Positions 36,962-48,900 of a DNA stretch of 64,000 nt are shown one piece after another. How positions within the stretch are numbered: position 1 is the first letter of the stretch; the number at the start of each line of letters is the position of its first letter. A program made the position numbers and the translations under genes. This DNA is from Piscicola geometra (lineage: Eukaryota; Annelida; Clitellata; Hirudinida; Piscicolidae), in NCBI GenBank assembly GCA_943735955.1, contig OX030961.1:5815420-5879419 (forward strand), given 5' to 3'. The notes under the pieces were generated by a model that worked only from the letters and a program-made list of their open reading frames with translations, was not told where the DNA came from and made no database searches.

Positions 36962-39811
36962 AAGTAGTAGCAGTAGTATAGTAGTAACAATAATTGTAGT
37001 AAAAGTAGTTGCCTACTCAACTTTTGATAATATATACATTTTACCCTCCTTCCATTCAGCTCTGAGTCGACACCCATCTCTACCTCAACCACCACATCCA
37101 CCTCAACTACCAAGGTGACCAACACTCAACTACCACCCCTCCATCTCCTCCACCACACCACTACCTCCTTAACCACCTCCACCCTCACTACCACCTCCAT
37201 AACCACTACCCACCCACACACCACCACCTCCTTAACCACTACCCACCTCTACACACCACCACCTCTTTAAACACTACCCACCCACACACCACCACCTCCT
37301 TAACCACTACCCACCCACACACCACCACCTCCTTAACCACTACCCACCCACACACCACCACCTCCTTAACCACCCACACCCTCACCAACTGCACAGACGA
37401 CCTCGAGCACACCCCTCTCGTACGACAAGTGGCTCGAGACCTCCTCGAGTGACTTCAAAAGGAAGGCCTCCTCCTCCTCCGACCTCCACAAGTCCTACGA
37501 GGCCTATAAGAAGTACGCGCCATCATCATCATCACCATTATTATCATTATCACCATCATCATTATTATCATTATCATCATCATCATTATTTTTCATCATC
37601 ATCGTCTTCATCATTATCATGGTTATCAAAAAGATTATCATGTCATCTGCCTGAGTGTGAATTAGGATGATGATTATAATGATGATGAGGAGGAGGATGA
37701 TGATGATGATGATGATAGGGTTAGGATTAGGGATGATGGTACTAATGCTGATGATGATGTGCGCACAGGTCAGTGGTGGTTGAGGCGTGTGAAGAGTTCT
37801 TTGAGAAGCACAAGGAAGAGCCATGGTGCGTCATCATCGTCATCATCATCATTATCGTCATCATCATCGTCATCATCATCGTCATCATCATCGTCGTCAT
37901 CATCACTACTACCACCACTAATCGCTTCACTACCCCTTATATACCAACTACACGTCATCTCAAAACACAACATTACCACCACAACATCAACAACATATTC
38001 ATCAACAACAACAACACCACAACCATCATCACCCACAACAAAACAAGCAAGCAACCACACCGAAAGGTTCAAGAGCAACTACATGCCAGGCGAGCGGCAG
38101 GCCAGGGAGGCTGAGAGGCAGGCGGTGGTGATGCAGCGTAAGAAGGCCTTCATGACGCTGGTGGACGCGCAGTGGATCGATGACGTCAGCCTCGAAGTCG
38201 GCAGGAACAAGCACATCGTCAAGATACTCGACGCTGGTTCGTTGCTTGGTTGCCTGCGTGCGTGGAGGCGTTTTTGGGTTGAATGGTTCTTTTTAGCTGT
38301 GGTGATTATCATCATGGCCATCATCTACTTCGCCATCATCATCGCCATCATCATCATCGCCATCATCATCATCGCCATCATCATCGCTATCATCATCATC
38401 ATCATGGCCATCACCATCAGTGGTGATCTTGTTGGAGGGAGGCAGTGTGGAAGATTTGAAGGTGCTCGACAGGGAGGAGGTCGCTGAGAAGGAGTGAGTT
38501 GAGTGTCGTTATGTGGAGTTGAGTGTCGTTATGTGGTGTGGTGTGTCGTTATGTGGTGTGGTGTGTTGGCGTGTAGTAATGATAAACGCTAATATCCGTT
38601 AATATCTGACTCATTCAACAGACGACCTTCAGTCACCACCATGCCTGTCAAGTTCACTGTGTGTAGCCTTGCTTTCAATCATTTGACCTTTTATAACATT
38701 ATTAGTATTGTTAGGGTTATCATCATCATCATTATTATTATTATTATCATCATCTTTTTCATCATTACTATATTCATCATCTTCATCATAACCTCTAGGA
38801 GCCTCTACGCTTGAGTGAGTCACTCAGAATGGACTTTGTCAAGCCAGTGAGTGACTTCTTCATCATCATCATCGTGATCATCATCATCATCGTCATCATC
38901 ATCATCATCGTGATCATTATCATCATCGTCATCATTATCAACACCTCCACCACAGAATGATGTCTTGTCGGAGAGTGGTTCGATTTCCGACTCAGACGAT
39001 GAACTCAACAAGGCTTCCACCACGCCCATCAACAACAACAACAACACTACTACTACTAGTACCGCCACCGCAACAACAACTACTACTAATACTACTACTA
39101 CTACTACTAGTACTGCTAATGCAACAAGTAGTGTCACTAACGACGAGACAACGAGCAACGCTACCACTGTTGCAACAGAAGTCAGTAACACAAGTGGTGG
39201 TGGTGGTGAGGAATTGAAAACGGCTGATGATGATGCTTCTAGTCTTGATAATGTAGTCGATGGTGGTGCTGGTGGTGGTAGTGATGATGGTAAAGCAGAA
39301 TGTGGTGCTGGTAATGATGATGGAGGTGATGATGATGATGTTACCAAGATGGAGGAAAATGAGGATAAAGAAGAGAGTGGTGGTGATGGTGTAAAGGTGA
39401 ATGGAGGAAAAGATGGTGATGGGGATGATACTAATAACGATAAAGGTGATGATGATGATGATGGAGTGAGTAAGAAAAATGAAGTGGCTAAGAAGGATGG
39501 AGAGGAGGGCGATGATGATGATGATGATGATGGTGAGAACCGCTCATTTCTCATCCCGTAATTCACAAACAAGCGAGCAAACTACATTCAACTCATCCGC
39601 ATCTCATCCCACAGGAATGATTGAAGAAACCACAACTACCACAAGCACTACTAGTACAACAACAATCACTATGACTACTACTACTACTAGCACTACGACT
39701 ACTACTACAACTAAAAAAGAGAGGCTACTACACAAAACTGTGTCGTTGTTTGTGAGGGGAATCCCAGTCAGCGCTTGCAAGGAGGAAATTCAAGAGGTAG
39801 TGATAGTAGTA

Positions 39812-39882
<71 letters not shown>

Positions 39883-40030
39883 TGTAGTAGTAATAGTAGT
39901 AGTAGTAGTAGTAGTAGTGGTAGTAGTAGTAGTAGTAGTAGTAGTTGTAGTAGTATTAGTAGTAGTAGTAGTAGTAGTAGTAGAAGTAGTAGTAGTAGTA
40001 GTAGTGGTAGTAGTAGTAGTAGTAGTAGTT

Positions 40031-40065
<35 letters not shown>

Positions 40066-40096
40066 TGTAGTAGTAATAGTAGTAGTAGTAGTAGTG

Positions 40097-40143
<47 letters not shown>

Positions 40144-40156
40144 TGTAGTAGTAGTT

Positions 40157-40196
<40 letters not shown>

Positions 40197-43100
40197 TAGT
40201 AGTAGTACTATTACCGTGCACTCCTCCTGCAGCTCTTCTCAGGCATTGCAGGCTTCCTGAGACTTGCATTGCAGGACCCACGCCCTGAGACTGATTTCAA
40301 AGTTACTTTTTAATCATCATCATCATTATCATCGTTTTCATAAGCTTCATCATCATCATCATCACCATTGCTCACCTTAATGAATCTTTTGACATTTGTT
40401 CTCGCCTTCTGGCATCTTTAGTTTTGTACCTTTAAATTAGGATGATGATGATGATGATGAGGATGATGATGATGAGGTGGTGATTATGATGATGCCTCAC
40501 AGACGAGGAGTGGTTGGGTGACGTTTGAGAACTGGGTGAATGTGAAGGACCTGTGCTGGAACATGAGGGACCTCAAGGTGAGAGGAGGGAGGGAAGGGAG
40601 GAGTGGTGGATAGAGGATGAGGGAGGGAAGAGAGGAGTGGTGGATAGAGATGGGATGGTGTCTTGGAAGCTTCAAGGCAACCATAAAAGATCTTTTGAGT
40701 TTATTTAATGACATTATCACCACTTCCCAAGCCACCCTACTACAACCATCACAATCACCACCACTTCAACAACACACACACGCCACAGCTACAAGACAAG
40801 CCTCTGAGCGTCACGGTGAACAGCGACTTGAAGCAGCGACTGCGTGGCATCAACGGCCTCACCAGCCACAAGCCTGTCGCCAAGGAGGATGTTAAGACGA
40901 TCGTGAAGATTATACAGTACCTAGACGCCCTCTATGGGGTGTGGGAGGATGGAGATGTCGATAAGGAGGTTGGTTGTGGGGTGGTGGGGTTGAAAGGGGG
41001 GTAATGGTGGTTGGTTGGCGTGTGATGGTGGTCGTGGTGGTAGGGGTGATGATGGTGTTGATAGTGGTAGGGATGGGGTGGGTTGGATGGGGAGAAGGTG
41101 ATGTGTTCTAAGTCTGATGTAAAATCATCACTCACTCACAAAAAAATTTACCAACCCATCCCACCCAACCCTAACTCACCCACAATCAACCCACCCAACC
41201 CTACCCAACCCATCCAACAACACCCACCCAATCCTACCCAACCCATCCAACAACACCCACCCACGCCAAGACACTGGGCTTCGTCTCGAGCAACCCGCTC
41301 CTGAAGAACATCACTGAACACCTGGTCGAGGAGGGTTCCTATGAGGAAGAGGCCCTCCTCATCAAGGCAGGAGCCTACTGTGCGTTACGGGGTGGTAGGG
41401 GGGAGTGACCAGGGGATGGTATGGTTTTCAAAAGATTCTTATCAATTCTTAACTCCTATCATACCACTATTATCATCACCATTTCCATCATTATCACCAC
41501 CACCTACATCATCATCATCATCACCTACATCATCATCATCACCTACATCATCATCATCATTATCATCATCGTCACCAGGGGATGAGTATGAAGAAGACAA
41601 GAAGAGACCAGCCCATGCTGAGGTCTTCATTGAGCAGGATCCTGTCCTCCTGAAGGTCCGTCATCTTTCATCCATCCATCCACCTTCATTCATCCATCCA
41701 CCCCCATCCACCTCCATCCATCCATCCACCTCCATCCATCCATCCACCTCCATCCATCTATCCACCTTCATTTATCCATCAACTATCAATCAGCATCCAC
41801 CATCATCCACTACCTATCCATCAGCATCCATCATCATCCAACACCCATCCACCATCGACCACTGCCTATCCAACACCCATCCACCATCGTCCACGACCAC
41901 ACAGGCACTCGACAGACTCATCTTGTACCTGAGGGTTGTACACTCGTTCGACTACTACGTCTCGTCAGACTACACCGCTGAGGTGGCGCTTGTTGTGCAG
42001 AGTTGTTGTTGTGTTTTTGGTTGTTGTTGTGGTTTTGGTTGTTGTTGTTGTGGCATCCATCTCACTTGTCCATTCTTTTACTCCTCCATCTCCTGATGCA
42101 ACTTCCTCACACACACACATGCACACAAACAAAGACACACAAAAACAAACAAAGACACACGAAGACAAACAAAGACACATGCACACAAACAAATACACAC
42201 AAAGACACCCCACCCGGCAGGCGTGCATGCCACACTTGTGCGGCATCATGCATGTGCGAGAGCCTGCCCCCCTGCACAAGGTCACCCAGGCACACTGTGA
42301 GTTTGTGTGTGTGTGTGTCTGCCTCTGTATCTGTTTCTGCCTCTGTGTGTTCGTGTGTGTGTGTGTGTGTGTCTTTGTAGCGGGTAGTGTGTCTTGTTTT
42401 TCTGATGCTTTATTATGTCTTTTTTCTTTCTTTCAAGTCGTTTTTATTGTCGGCATCACATCTGGGCAAATCGCTAGAAATGTTAATAGAGTTTCACACA
42501 CTTCGACCCACCACCCTTCCCCCCACCACACTGTCACCCCCTCTCCACTTCCTCACCCGACCACAACCCCCCTTCAGTGGACGAGTGGCAGCAGGCGTTT
42601 GAGGCGAAGGTCGCCATCTACGCTGAAGGCAAGTTGTGGAAGAGTGCAGACGAGATGAAGGAGTGGAGTAAGAAGGAGGAGGAGGAGATTGAGAAGTTCA
42701 TCAAGGTGGGGAAGGGGGAGGAAGGAGGGGTTGGTGGTGGTGGTAGTAATGGTTGTTAAGGTGGTTGTGCTTATAGTTGTGGGGGAAGTGATAGCTTTAG
42801 TTATGTGGGAGAAGTGGTGGTGGCGGTGGTTATACACACACACAAACCAACACAAACATACACACACACAAACCAACACAAACATACACACACACAAACA
42901 TACACACGTACACACACACAAACCAACACAAACACACACACGTACACGCACAGGCGAACACACAAGAGCTCTCGTCAGACAAGTGGCTGTGTCCATTGAG
43001 CGGCAAGAAGTTCAAGGGCGCAGACTTCGTACGCAAGCACATCCTCACCAAGCACCAGGAACGTCTACAAGCCGTCAAGATGGAGGTGAGGGGTGGATGG

Positions 43101-44630
43101 GGAGATGTATGATGGAGGGAGGTGGTGGATGGGGAGATGTATGATGGAGGGAGGGGGGGGATGGGGAGATGTATGATGGAGGGAGGGGGTGGATGGGGAG
43201 ATGTATGATGGAGGGAGGGGGTGGATGGGGAGATGTATGTTGGAGGGAGGGGGTGGATAGGGAGATGTATGATGGAGGGGGGGCGAAGGAAGATGGATAA
43301 ATGGGTTGAGGAGGGAGAGGATGATGGCAAAACTACCACTTACATACACACACATACACACACACACACACACACACATAGGTGGAGTACTTCAACAACT
43401 ACATGCGAGACAACCGCAGGCCACAACTGGTGCCCCCTCCACCTGCCCACCCGCTGCCCATCTCGCACCACCACTCCTCCTCCTCCTCCGCCCATCAAGG
43501 CATGCTGCACCCGGGATTGCAGACTGGCAAATACCAGACCCCCTCGCAACAACAATCAGTCGCTGCCATCTCCTCCAACCACTTGTCGCCCCACCACTCG
43601 CAGCCACACCAGCACCGCTTCAACCCCTACAGCGTGCCGAGGTTCCCCTCGTTCAGCTCTTCTGTCAGAAAGCCTGTTGCCCCCATGGTTTACCACCAGG
43701 CCTACAGGGGTGCGTCGTACTCTTTGTGTGTTCTTATTGGGAATTCTTCAGATCCCTTGTTAAATTCTATGTTTCTTAATTTGTATTTTTTAAAATAATA
43801 ATGCGTATTTATAATATGCCAAGGCACGCAACTGAGGCGCCACTCACACGACATAAATCGTGAAACACCGCATCATATACACTAGGTATATGTTAGCTCA
43901 CGGTTGGCTGAACAGAGATTTGAACGGGCGACTTTTAAGTTGCAGGTCCAACGACTTTACCATCTAAGCCAACCCGCTCGCCGATTTTAAAATTATTATT
44001 TTATTATTTTAATTGATTGATCTTATTTTTTATTGATTATTTTTCAATCTACAGCTCCGATGAACGCTCCAGAGAGTGAGTGACGATGAGGCGCTTGTGG
44101 AATATTTGAAGTCATGCCAATAAAATTAACTGCTTTCTTCCCCTTCCTCCCCCACCCTCCTCCAACACCTTCTCTCCACACTATTATCAATCTTTCCTAC
44201 CCTCCACACTCTCATCCATCTATCCACCCAGTGCACCACGGTGGCAGGATGGGCGGACATGCGAGGCCCGTCTACCGCATCCCTGGAGACACCTACCGAC
44301 CCAGGGACAAGTTTGTGCCCAGGAGGGGAAGGTTAGGGAAGGGAGGGTTGTTTTGTGGATGGGGTGGTCAGAGGTGTAGCACAACAGTTGAGGAAGGCTG
44401 GGTGGTTTTTGATCAGTTTTTTATTTGTTTTGCTCTTGTGTTTTTCAGTTTGTTTTGCTCTTGTGTTTTTCAGTGTTTATAAAATAAATTACTCATTGAT
44501 GGGAATGAATGATTTTCTTTCACTAAGAATAACCATTCCTTCCACCATTCCTTCAGGTCATAGAAGAAATGGAAAACATCATCATCATCAGCATCATTAT
44601 AAACTTCTCATCATTGCGTTTTTAGTCTAG
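34795..44630 (+). CDS. SRRT: SRRT / ARS2 (serrate RNA effector), 25 coding exons
   Basis: ARS2 is the nuclear partner of the cap-binding complex that steers capped RNAs to processing, export or decay. Exons: 34795-34901, 36556-36606, 36727-36789, 37060-37114, 37397-37512, 37769-37825, 38067-38236, 38421-38493, 38622-38658, 38799-38846, 38956-39532, 39615-39796, 40233-40301, 40503-40577, 40789-40968, 41271-41379, 41579-41655, 41905-41982, 42221-42296, 42578-42705, 42954-43085, 43382-43709, 44055-44075, 44232-44331, 44564-44630. All phases join, giving about 991 aa (human about 876). Landmarks are NKKFKRDW near the N terminus, the N-terminal ARS2 region at about residues 93-231 (ending [19 protein letters not shown]), an acidic insertion in exon 11, the RRM-like region ([13 protein letters not shown], then [18 protein letters not shown]), [25 protein letters not shown], and the zinc-finger region [12 protein letters not shown] with [10 protein letters not shown]. 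The known acidic DLDAPDD tail is not seen. The last acceptor is ambiguous: a site at 44557 would stop after one further codon. Confidence 0.94.
34928..36504 (+). mobile_element. Non-autonomous hAT transposon, copy B (SRRT intron 1)
   Basis: A 1,577-bp element with target-site duplication GTGTGTGT (34920-34927 and 36505-36512), inserted in a GT repeat in SRRT intron 1. The terminal inverted repeat TAGAGGTCGGAC is perfect at both ends. The left subterminal region has two CGGGTACCCG palindromes and GGGAACGGGAAT repeats. The right end has two 73-bp units rich in GGGACGGGACGGG. The interior keeps the transposase C-terminal frame and a [16 protein letters not shown] block, but nothing approaching a full transposase. 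It is in the sense orientation of the host gene. The exact 8-bp repeats are weaker proof of a TSD here because the site itself is repetitive. Confidence 0.94.
35902..36108 (+). pseudogene. hAT transposase C-terminal dimerisation fragment (copy B)
   Basis: A 68-codon open frame with the hAT C-terminal pattern: [15 protein letters not shown], then [12 protein letters not shown] and a hydrophobic C-terminal helix. A full hAT transposase is typically several hundred residues longer. Upstream conserved blocks in this element are out of frame or interrupted by stops, so this is a remnant rather than an active gene. Confidence 0.85.
36788..36985. repeat. (AGT)n / (AGA)n tract in SRRT intron 3
   Basis: AGT triplets with AGA interruptions start exactly at the exon 3 donor (exon end 36789), where GAAGTAGTAGT supplies the GT. 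It parallels the AGT tract at the exon 12 donor. Confidence 0.88.
37130..37385. repeat. 36-bp minisatellite in SRRT intron 4
   Basis: Five to six units contain CACCACCTCCTTAACCACTA followed by CCCACCCACACAC. They fill the intron between exons 4 and 5 almost completely. Confidence 0.88.
39797..40209. repeat. 410-bp (AGT)n tract in SRRT intron 12
   Basis: Almost pure AGT triplets with scattered TGT, GGT, AGA and ATT variants extend from the exon 12 donor (exon end 39796) nearly to the exon 13 acceptor (40233). This is the longest trinucleotide tract in the window. The Ser-only and Val-only frames through it are artefacts. Confidence 0.95.
41662..41800. repeat. (ATCC)n / CACCTCCATCCATCCATC repeat in SRRT intron
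   Basis: CATCCATCCACC-type units in the intron between exons 17 and 18, grading into degenerate CCATCATCCAAC copies towards exon 18. Confidence 0.8.
43086..43290. repeat. 32-bp minisatellite in SRRT intron 21
   Basis: Six to seven units of about 31-33 bp contain GGATGGGGAGATGTATGATG followed by GAGGGAGGGGGT. The array starts at the exon 21 donor (exon end 43085) and the repeat again includes the splice-site surroundings. Confidence 0.9.
43796..43983 (-). mobile_element. tRNA-derived SINE
   Basis: On the minus strand this starts GGCGAGCGGGTTGGCTTAGA. Its tRNA-like head has an A box TGGCTTAGATGG (43960-43971) and a B box GTTCAAATC (43917-43925), followed by a tRNA-unrelated body and an ATTATTATT-rich 3' end near 43796. 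This is the layout of a tRNA-derived SINE with an internal RNA polymerase III promoter. It lies in SRRT intron 22, antisense to the gene. I did not identify a clear target duplication, and the parent tRNA is uncertain. Confidence 0.75.
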
Positions 44631-45962
44631 TTTTCACTGTTTTTTGTGCTCATGGAGGACATGTCAGGTTATGAACTCGTTCAGCACAGGTCAAAAAACA
44701 TTCAAATGTTCTTCGTTCTGCTTCTGCTGCCATGCTGTCGCTATTTGTTTGGAAAGTAAACGAAGCATGTCTTACAATTCCTTGCTTCTATATAATAATA
44801 AAATGAGTAATAATTTTTAAAAACATTAGAATTGATAATAGAAATGACAATTTTTGTGGTGAGTTTTTAGGGAAATAAAACTTTTAATGTCACTGTAATG
44901 CTGTGATGCTTCGACTGCGTCGATTATATAACTCTACATTCAGATTAAATATCCGCGCTTTTACCGTTTTTCCATCGCCATCCACGTATTTTCAAAAACA
45001 CATTCAATCCATAATTATTATGGCATAATAGTAAGCCACAAATCTTCATCGTCCAAAATATTATATGGAAACTTAGGCATAAAAAAGTAAAAGCTTGCTA
45101 GTTGTTTCGACTTTATTTATATTATAATCCAATTTCATATGCACTAAATTTCACTTCACATAATTATAATTTTCAAATATACTTCAGCGAAACTGAAATT
45201 AATGAAAATTTCCTTCTCGGCAAATAGCCGGCAGCTTTACACGATAGAGACAAACTTTTATTGACACACATCACGTTGGCAAATCAGAAAATTCCAAGAC
45301 TTTTTCACAATATGATGAATGTCTAGTTATGGTAACAATTTCAATGAATTCTAACTACCGCTACACCTTCTAAATCTACATTTAATTAACTATTTAGAAT
45401 TATTTAGAAGTATTTTATATGTGTGAAGAAAATAAAAATAGACAGTTCATGTGAGAACAATGTTTGAAATATGCATAAAAAAATATATACGCTGCAGTGT
45501 AACACCACAATATATGTTGGCCAAAGTAATACTGATGACGAAATATACAATCATTCGCATACTGAGCACAAATGGACGACAAAAAATTCCTCAGACTCTA
45601 TTTTATGAAATAAAACTAAAAGTTTCAAGATATAAAACAAATTCCGATATAAACCGAAGATTAATGTCGAATGAATGCAGAACAAGAGGACTATTTCAAG
45701 TTATACAATCGAAAACAGCACCTGAACCTGAAATACAATATGCAGAGAGATCGCAAAACGAGACGAACAAGCTTTATGAACGACCATGACTTACGAATTA
45801 AGAATGTTTACAATGACTAGCACAAGCAAAAGGTAGTAATCCCTTCAAAAGAAACTTTTAGCTCTACTTTTCCGTCCTCAAACGTCCGAGATTTCTGCAA
45901 CGAGCAAGCATGAACGTTTTGAACGTTTCAAACATTCAGTCAATCATCACTTCTCTTCAACC
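44631..45962. other. Convergent intergenic region between SRRT and the GPCR
   Basis: AT-rich non-coding sequence containing both 3' UTRs. AATAAA on the plus strand at 44797-44802 and 44874-44879 could serve SRRT. AATAAA on the minus strand at 45257-45262 and 45112-45117 could serve the receptor. The 112-codon plus-strand frame at 45451-45789 has no recognisable domain and I do not treat it as a gene. Confidence 0.5.
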
Positions 45963-48900
45963 TCACGCAGCGTTTTGTGGTAGGATTTCTGTGATGGCTT
46001 CTCCTTCGTTGAGGTCTATCGTCTTCAGTTCGATGCTACGACGAGTGGTCATCGGCAGCCTGGTCTCGTCGTCGTTGCCCTTGGTGGGGTCGATTGTCTT
46101 GGCAACTGCGTTGGGCTTGACAGAGGAGCAGTGCATGAGGTTGTCGAGGTTGTGGCGGAAAGTCTCGCTGAGGAAGGCGTACAGGATGGGGTTGAGGGCG
46201 CTGTTGGCATAGTTGAGGACCGCCAGGAAGGTGTTGAGGCCCCTCATGGTGAGGCTGGAGAAGATAAGGATCATCTGGCCCACCCAGTATGGCAGCCAAC
46301 TCACCACGAAGGCTGTGATCACCGAAAGCACCATCACCGTTACTCGTTTTTGAGAGCGCTTCACTGCAAGAACAATGGAGTGGAGATGAATCGCATGAGG
46401 ACGTGGTAGGCCGTATCAATGGCGGATGGATGACTTTTGAAAACGTGTGGGTATTATTGAAGAAAAGAATGTAGGCAAAAGTTTGCTTATCGCTTGAGTG
46501 CTAAACGATATATTTTAATACTGTCAGATATTTTTCAGATTTCAATGCCTGTGTCTAAATGCAACAATTTTTTTGTATTCTAAAAAACCTATAAGCTATC
46601 TTTCATTATTCAAAGTATTTTACAAAATAAATATTGTATAAGGCCTGCATTTAGCATTTTTAAATTGAGCAAGCATCGGTGGTTCAGTGGTAGAATGCTC
46701 GCCTGCCACGCGGGCGGCCCGGGTTCGATTCCCGGCCGATGCAGATTTTTATATAGTTAGATAACTAAGTTACATTGTTGCGAGACAAAAAAATGACAAG
46801 CTGAAATTCTCTTTGGTTCCTTTTAGTTATCAATGTTTTTTTCCTCAAAAAATTGGAACTTCTGAAAAAGTTATAGTAGAAACTCATAAAATTTTTTCAT
46901 CTTTTCAACTTGCATTAACCAATGATAACTTTGAAGCTATTTTCGTTTCAGAAGTATAAAAATAAATTTTTGAATATTTTCATCTAATTAACTTTATTAA
47001 CTTTGCCAAAGCTTTTTCGTTTTATGAATTTTAAAGATGTTCTCAAAATATTTGTACAAACTTCAGTTTCTAAATTTAATCGAGTTATCAAGCATCAAAT
47101 TTTCAAACTTATTTTCAAAAAACGAAAAAGATGAAAAGTGATTGACAGCTACAAAGACCTTTCCAAAAAGTGTAAAAAAGTTTTTGACAGCTACAAAGAC
47201 CTTTTCAAAACCGACCTTGGCTGGCTGACTTCATGTTGGCGGCCTGGGCGAGCTTGGCGATGACAGAGATGTAGAAGAAGCTGACCACAGGAACCGGGAT
47301 GGCGAAGGAGAGAATGAAGGCGTAGAGGACAAAGAGCGTTTCACTGTTGATGTTATACCTCTCCCACGTCCAGTCCAGTGTGCATGAGACGTACGTGATG
47401 CCTGTGCAAGTGTGGTTGGTGCTTTGTAGGTTGGTGGTTTGAAGGTTGGTGGTTTGAAGGTTGGTGGTTTGAAGGTTGGTGGTGTGATTTCTTGATTGGT
47501 TGGTTGGCTGATTGGTTGGTTGATTGGTTGGTTGGCTGATTGGTTGTTTTGTTGGTTGGTTAGTTGATTGGTGTTGTGGTTGGTAGTTGGTTGGTTGGTG
47601 GGGGTGTGATGTTGGTTGGTTAGTTGATTGATGTTGTGGTTGGCAGTTGGATGGTTGGTGGTGGTGTGATATTGGTGTTTTTTGTTGTTGTGGTTTGGTT
47701 GGTAAATAGTGTGGTTGGTTGGTAAATAGTATGGTTGGTTTTTGATGTGGTGTATTTGGTTGGTTTTTGATGTGGTGTATTTGGTTGTTTTTATTGTGTA
47801 TTTGATAATTTATTTGTCATAGTGTAGAAATATGTAAAATTTCTGTTTTAAATATATGACTATTAAATAGTTTATGCACTTCGAGAAGTGATTTTAGAGG
47901 TGATGGTGACACCTTCGCGTTGTTATAGTGTGAAATCAAGAATAAAGAATACAGCGGTAGAAAAATTAACAAAAAAATAGGGAAAATAGTGAGAAGTAAA
48001 ATGTTCTAGACAGTGAAATGTGACTTGCTTAAGGATTTAGTGAGAGTGAGAGTACTTCTCAAATGAAAAGTGATTTTCCACGATTTGAAATTAAGGTCAA
48101 TGTGAATCAAAGTTGCAAGTTTATGGAGAAATTCATTTTGACGTTTTTCGTTTATAAAACTCTTAGATGAATAGCTTTTGGTTTGACTTCCTTTCCGACA
48201 GTCCTTCATGATTATTTCCCCAGAAAAATTAATTATTATTCTGAAGTTTGGCGGATATTTAAATTTTAAATCGATAAAAATATATTATTAAAAGATTAAA
48301 AAAGTACGCATCTAAGCAGAAGTGCAGATAAGAAAATATAAATTTTAAGCAATCAATAAAGATATCAAAGTCTCAAATACAACCAGTTTTTCTTCTAGTT
48401 TTTCTGCTTGTAAAGCAAATTTACTCTACGTGAGTGGATGACGATCAACGGTGGCTTTGAAACGCTTTGCGGGAATAAACTTTTTTAAACTTTTTTTCGA
48501 AAAATGTCAACCTTAAAAATTAAAAAATATTGTTTACTGAGTTTAAAAAATCTTAAAAAGAGTTCAAACAAAAATATTTTTTTTTGTGATTATATTATTT
48601 CACATTATACAATATATTCCAATCTAAATATGGATTTAGTGAAAAATACTTCAAAACTAAAATCAACCAATCTATCAGTCTTATATATGATGTTTTAAGG
48701 TAAGTAATGATTTATATAATCATATTATCATTTATAAATGTTGAAAGTCTATTGAGAAGACATAGAATGGTCTCATGAAAGACCCATAAAGAAAAATAGC
48801 TTTCAAAGAAGTTGAAGAATGTCCCAATAAGCTTGGTCATTTTTCAACTCTTAGTCGAACGAAACAAATTTCGCAAATCTGTTTCTTCCTTCGACCACCT

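Noticed and set aside
39479..40288. Plus-strand frames rich in Val or Ser over the AGT tract
   Set aside because: The conserved SRRT reading leaves at the donor at 39796 and resumes at 40233. The poly-Val and poly-Ser stretches are intronic triplet repeats.
45451..45789. 112-codon plus-strand open frame beginning MRTMFEIC
   Set aside because: No domain or homology that I recognise, AT-rich composition like the surrounding non-coding DNA, and no splice partners. It probably arises by chance in the SRRT-GPCR gap.
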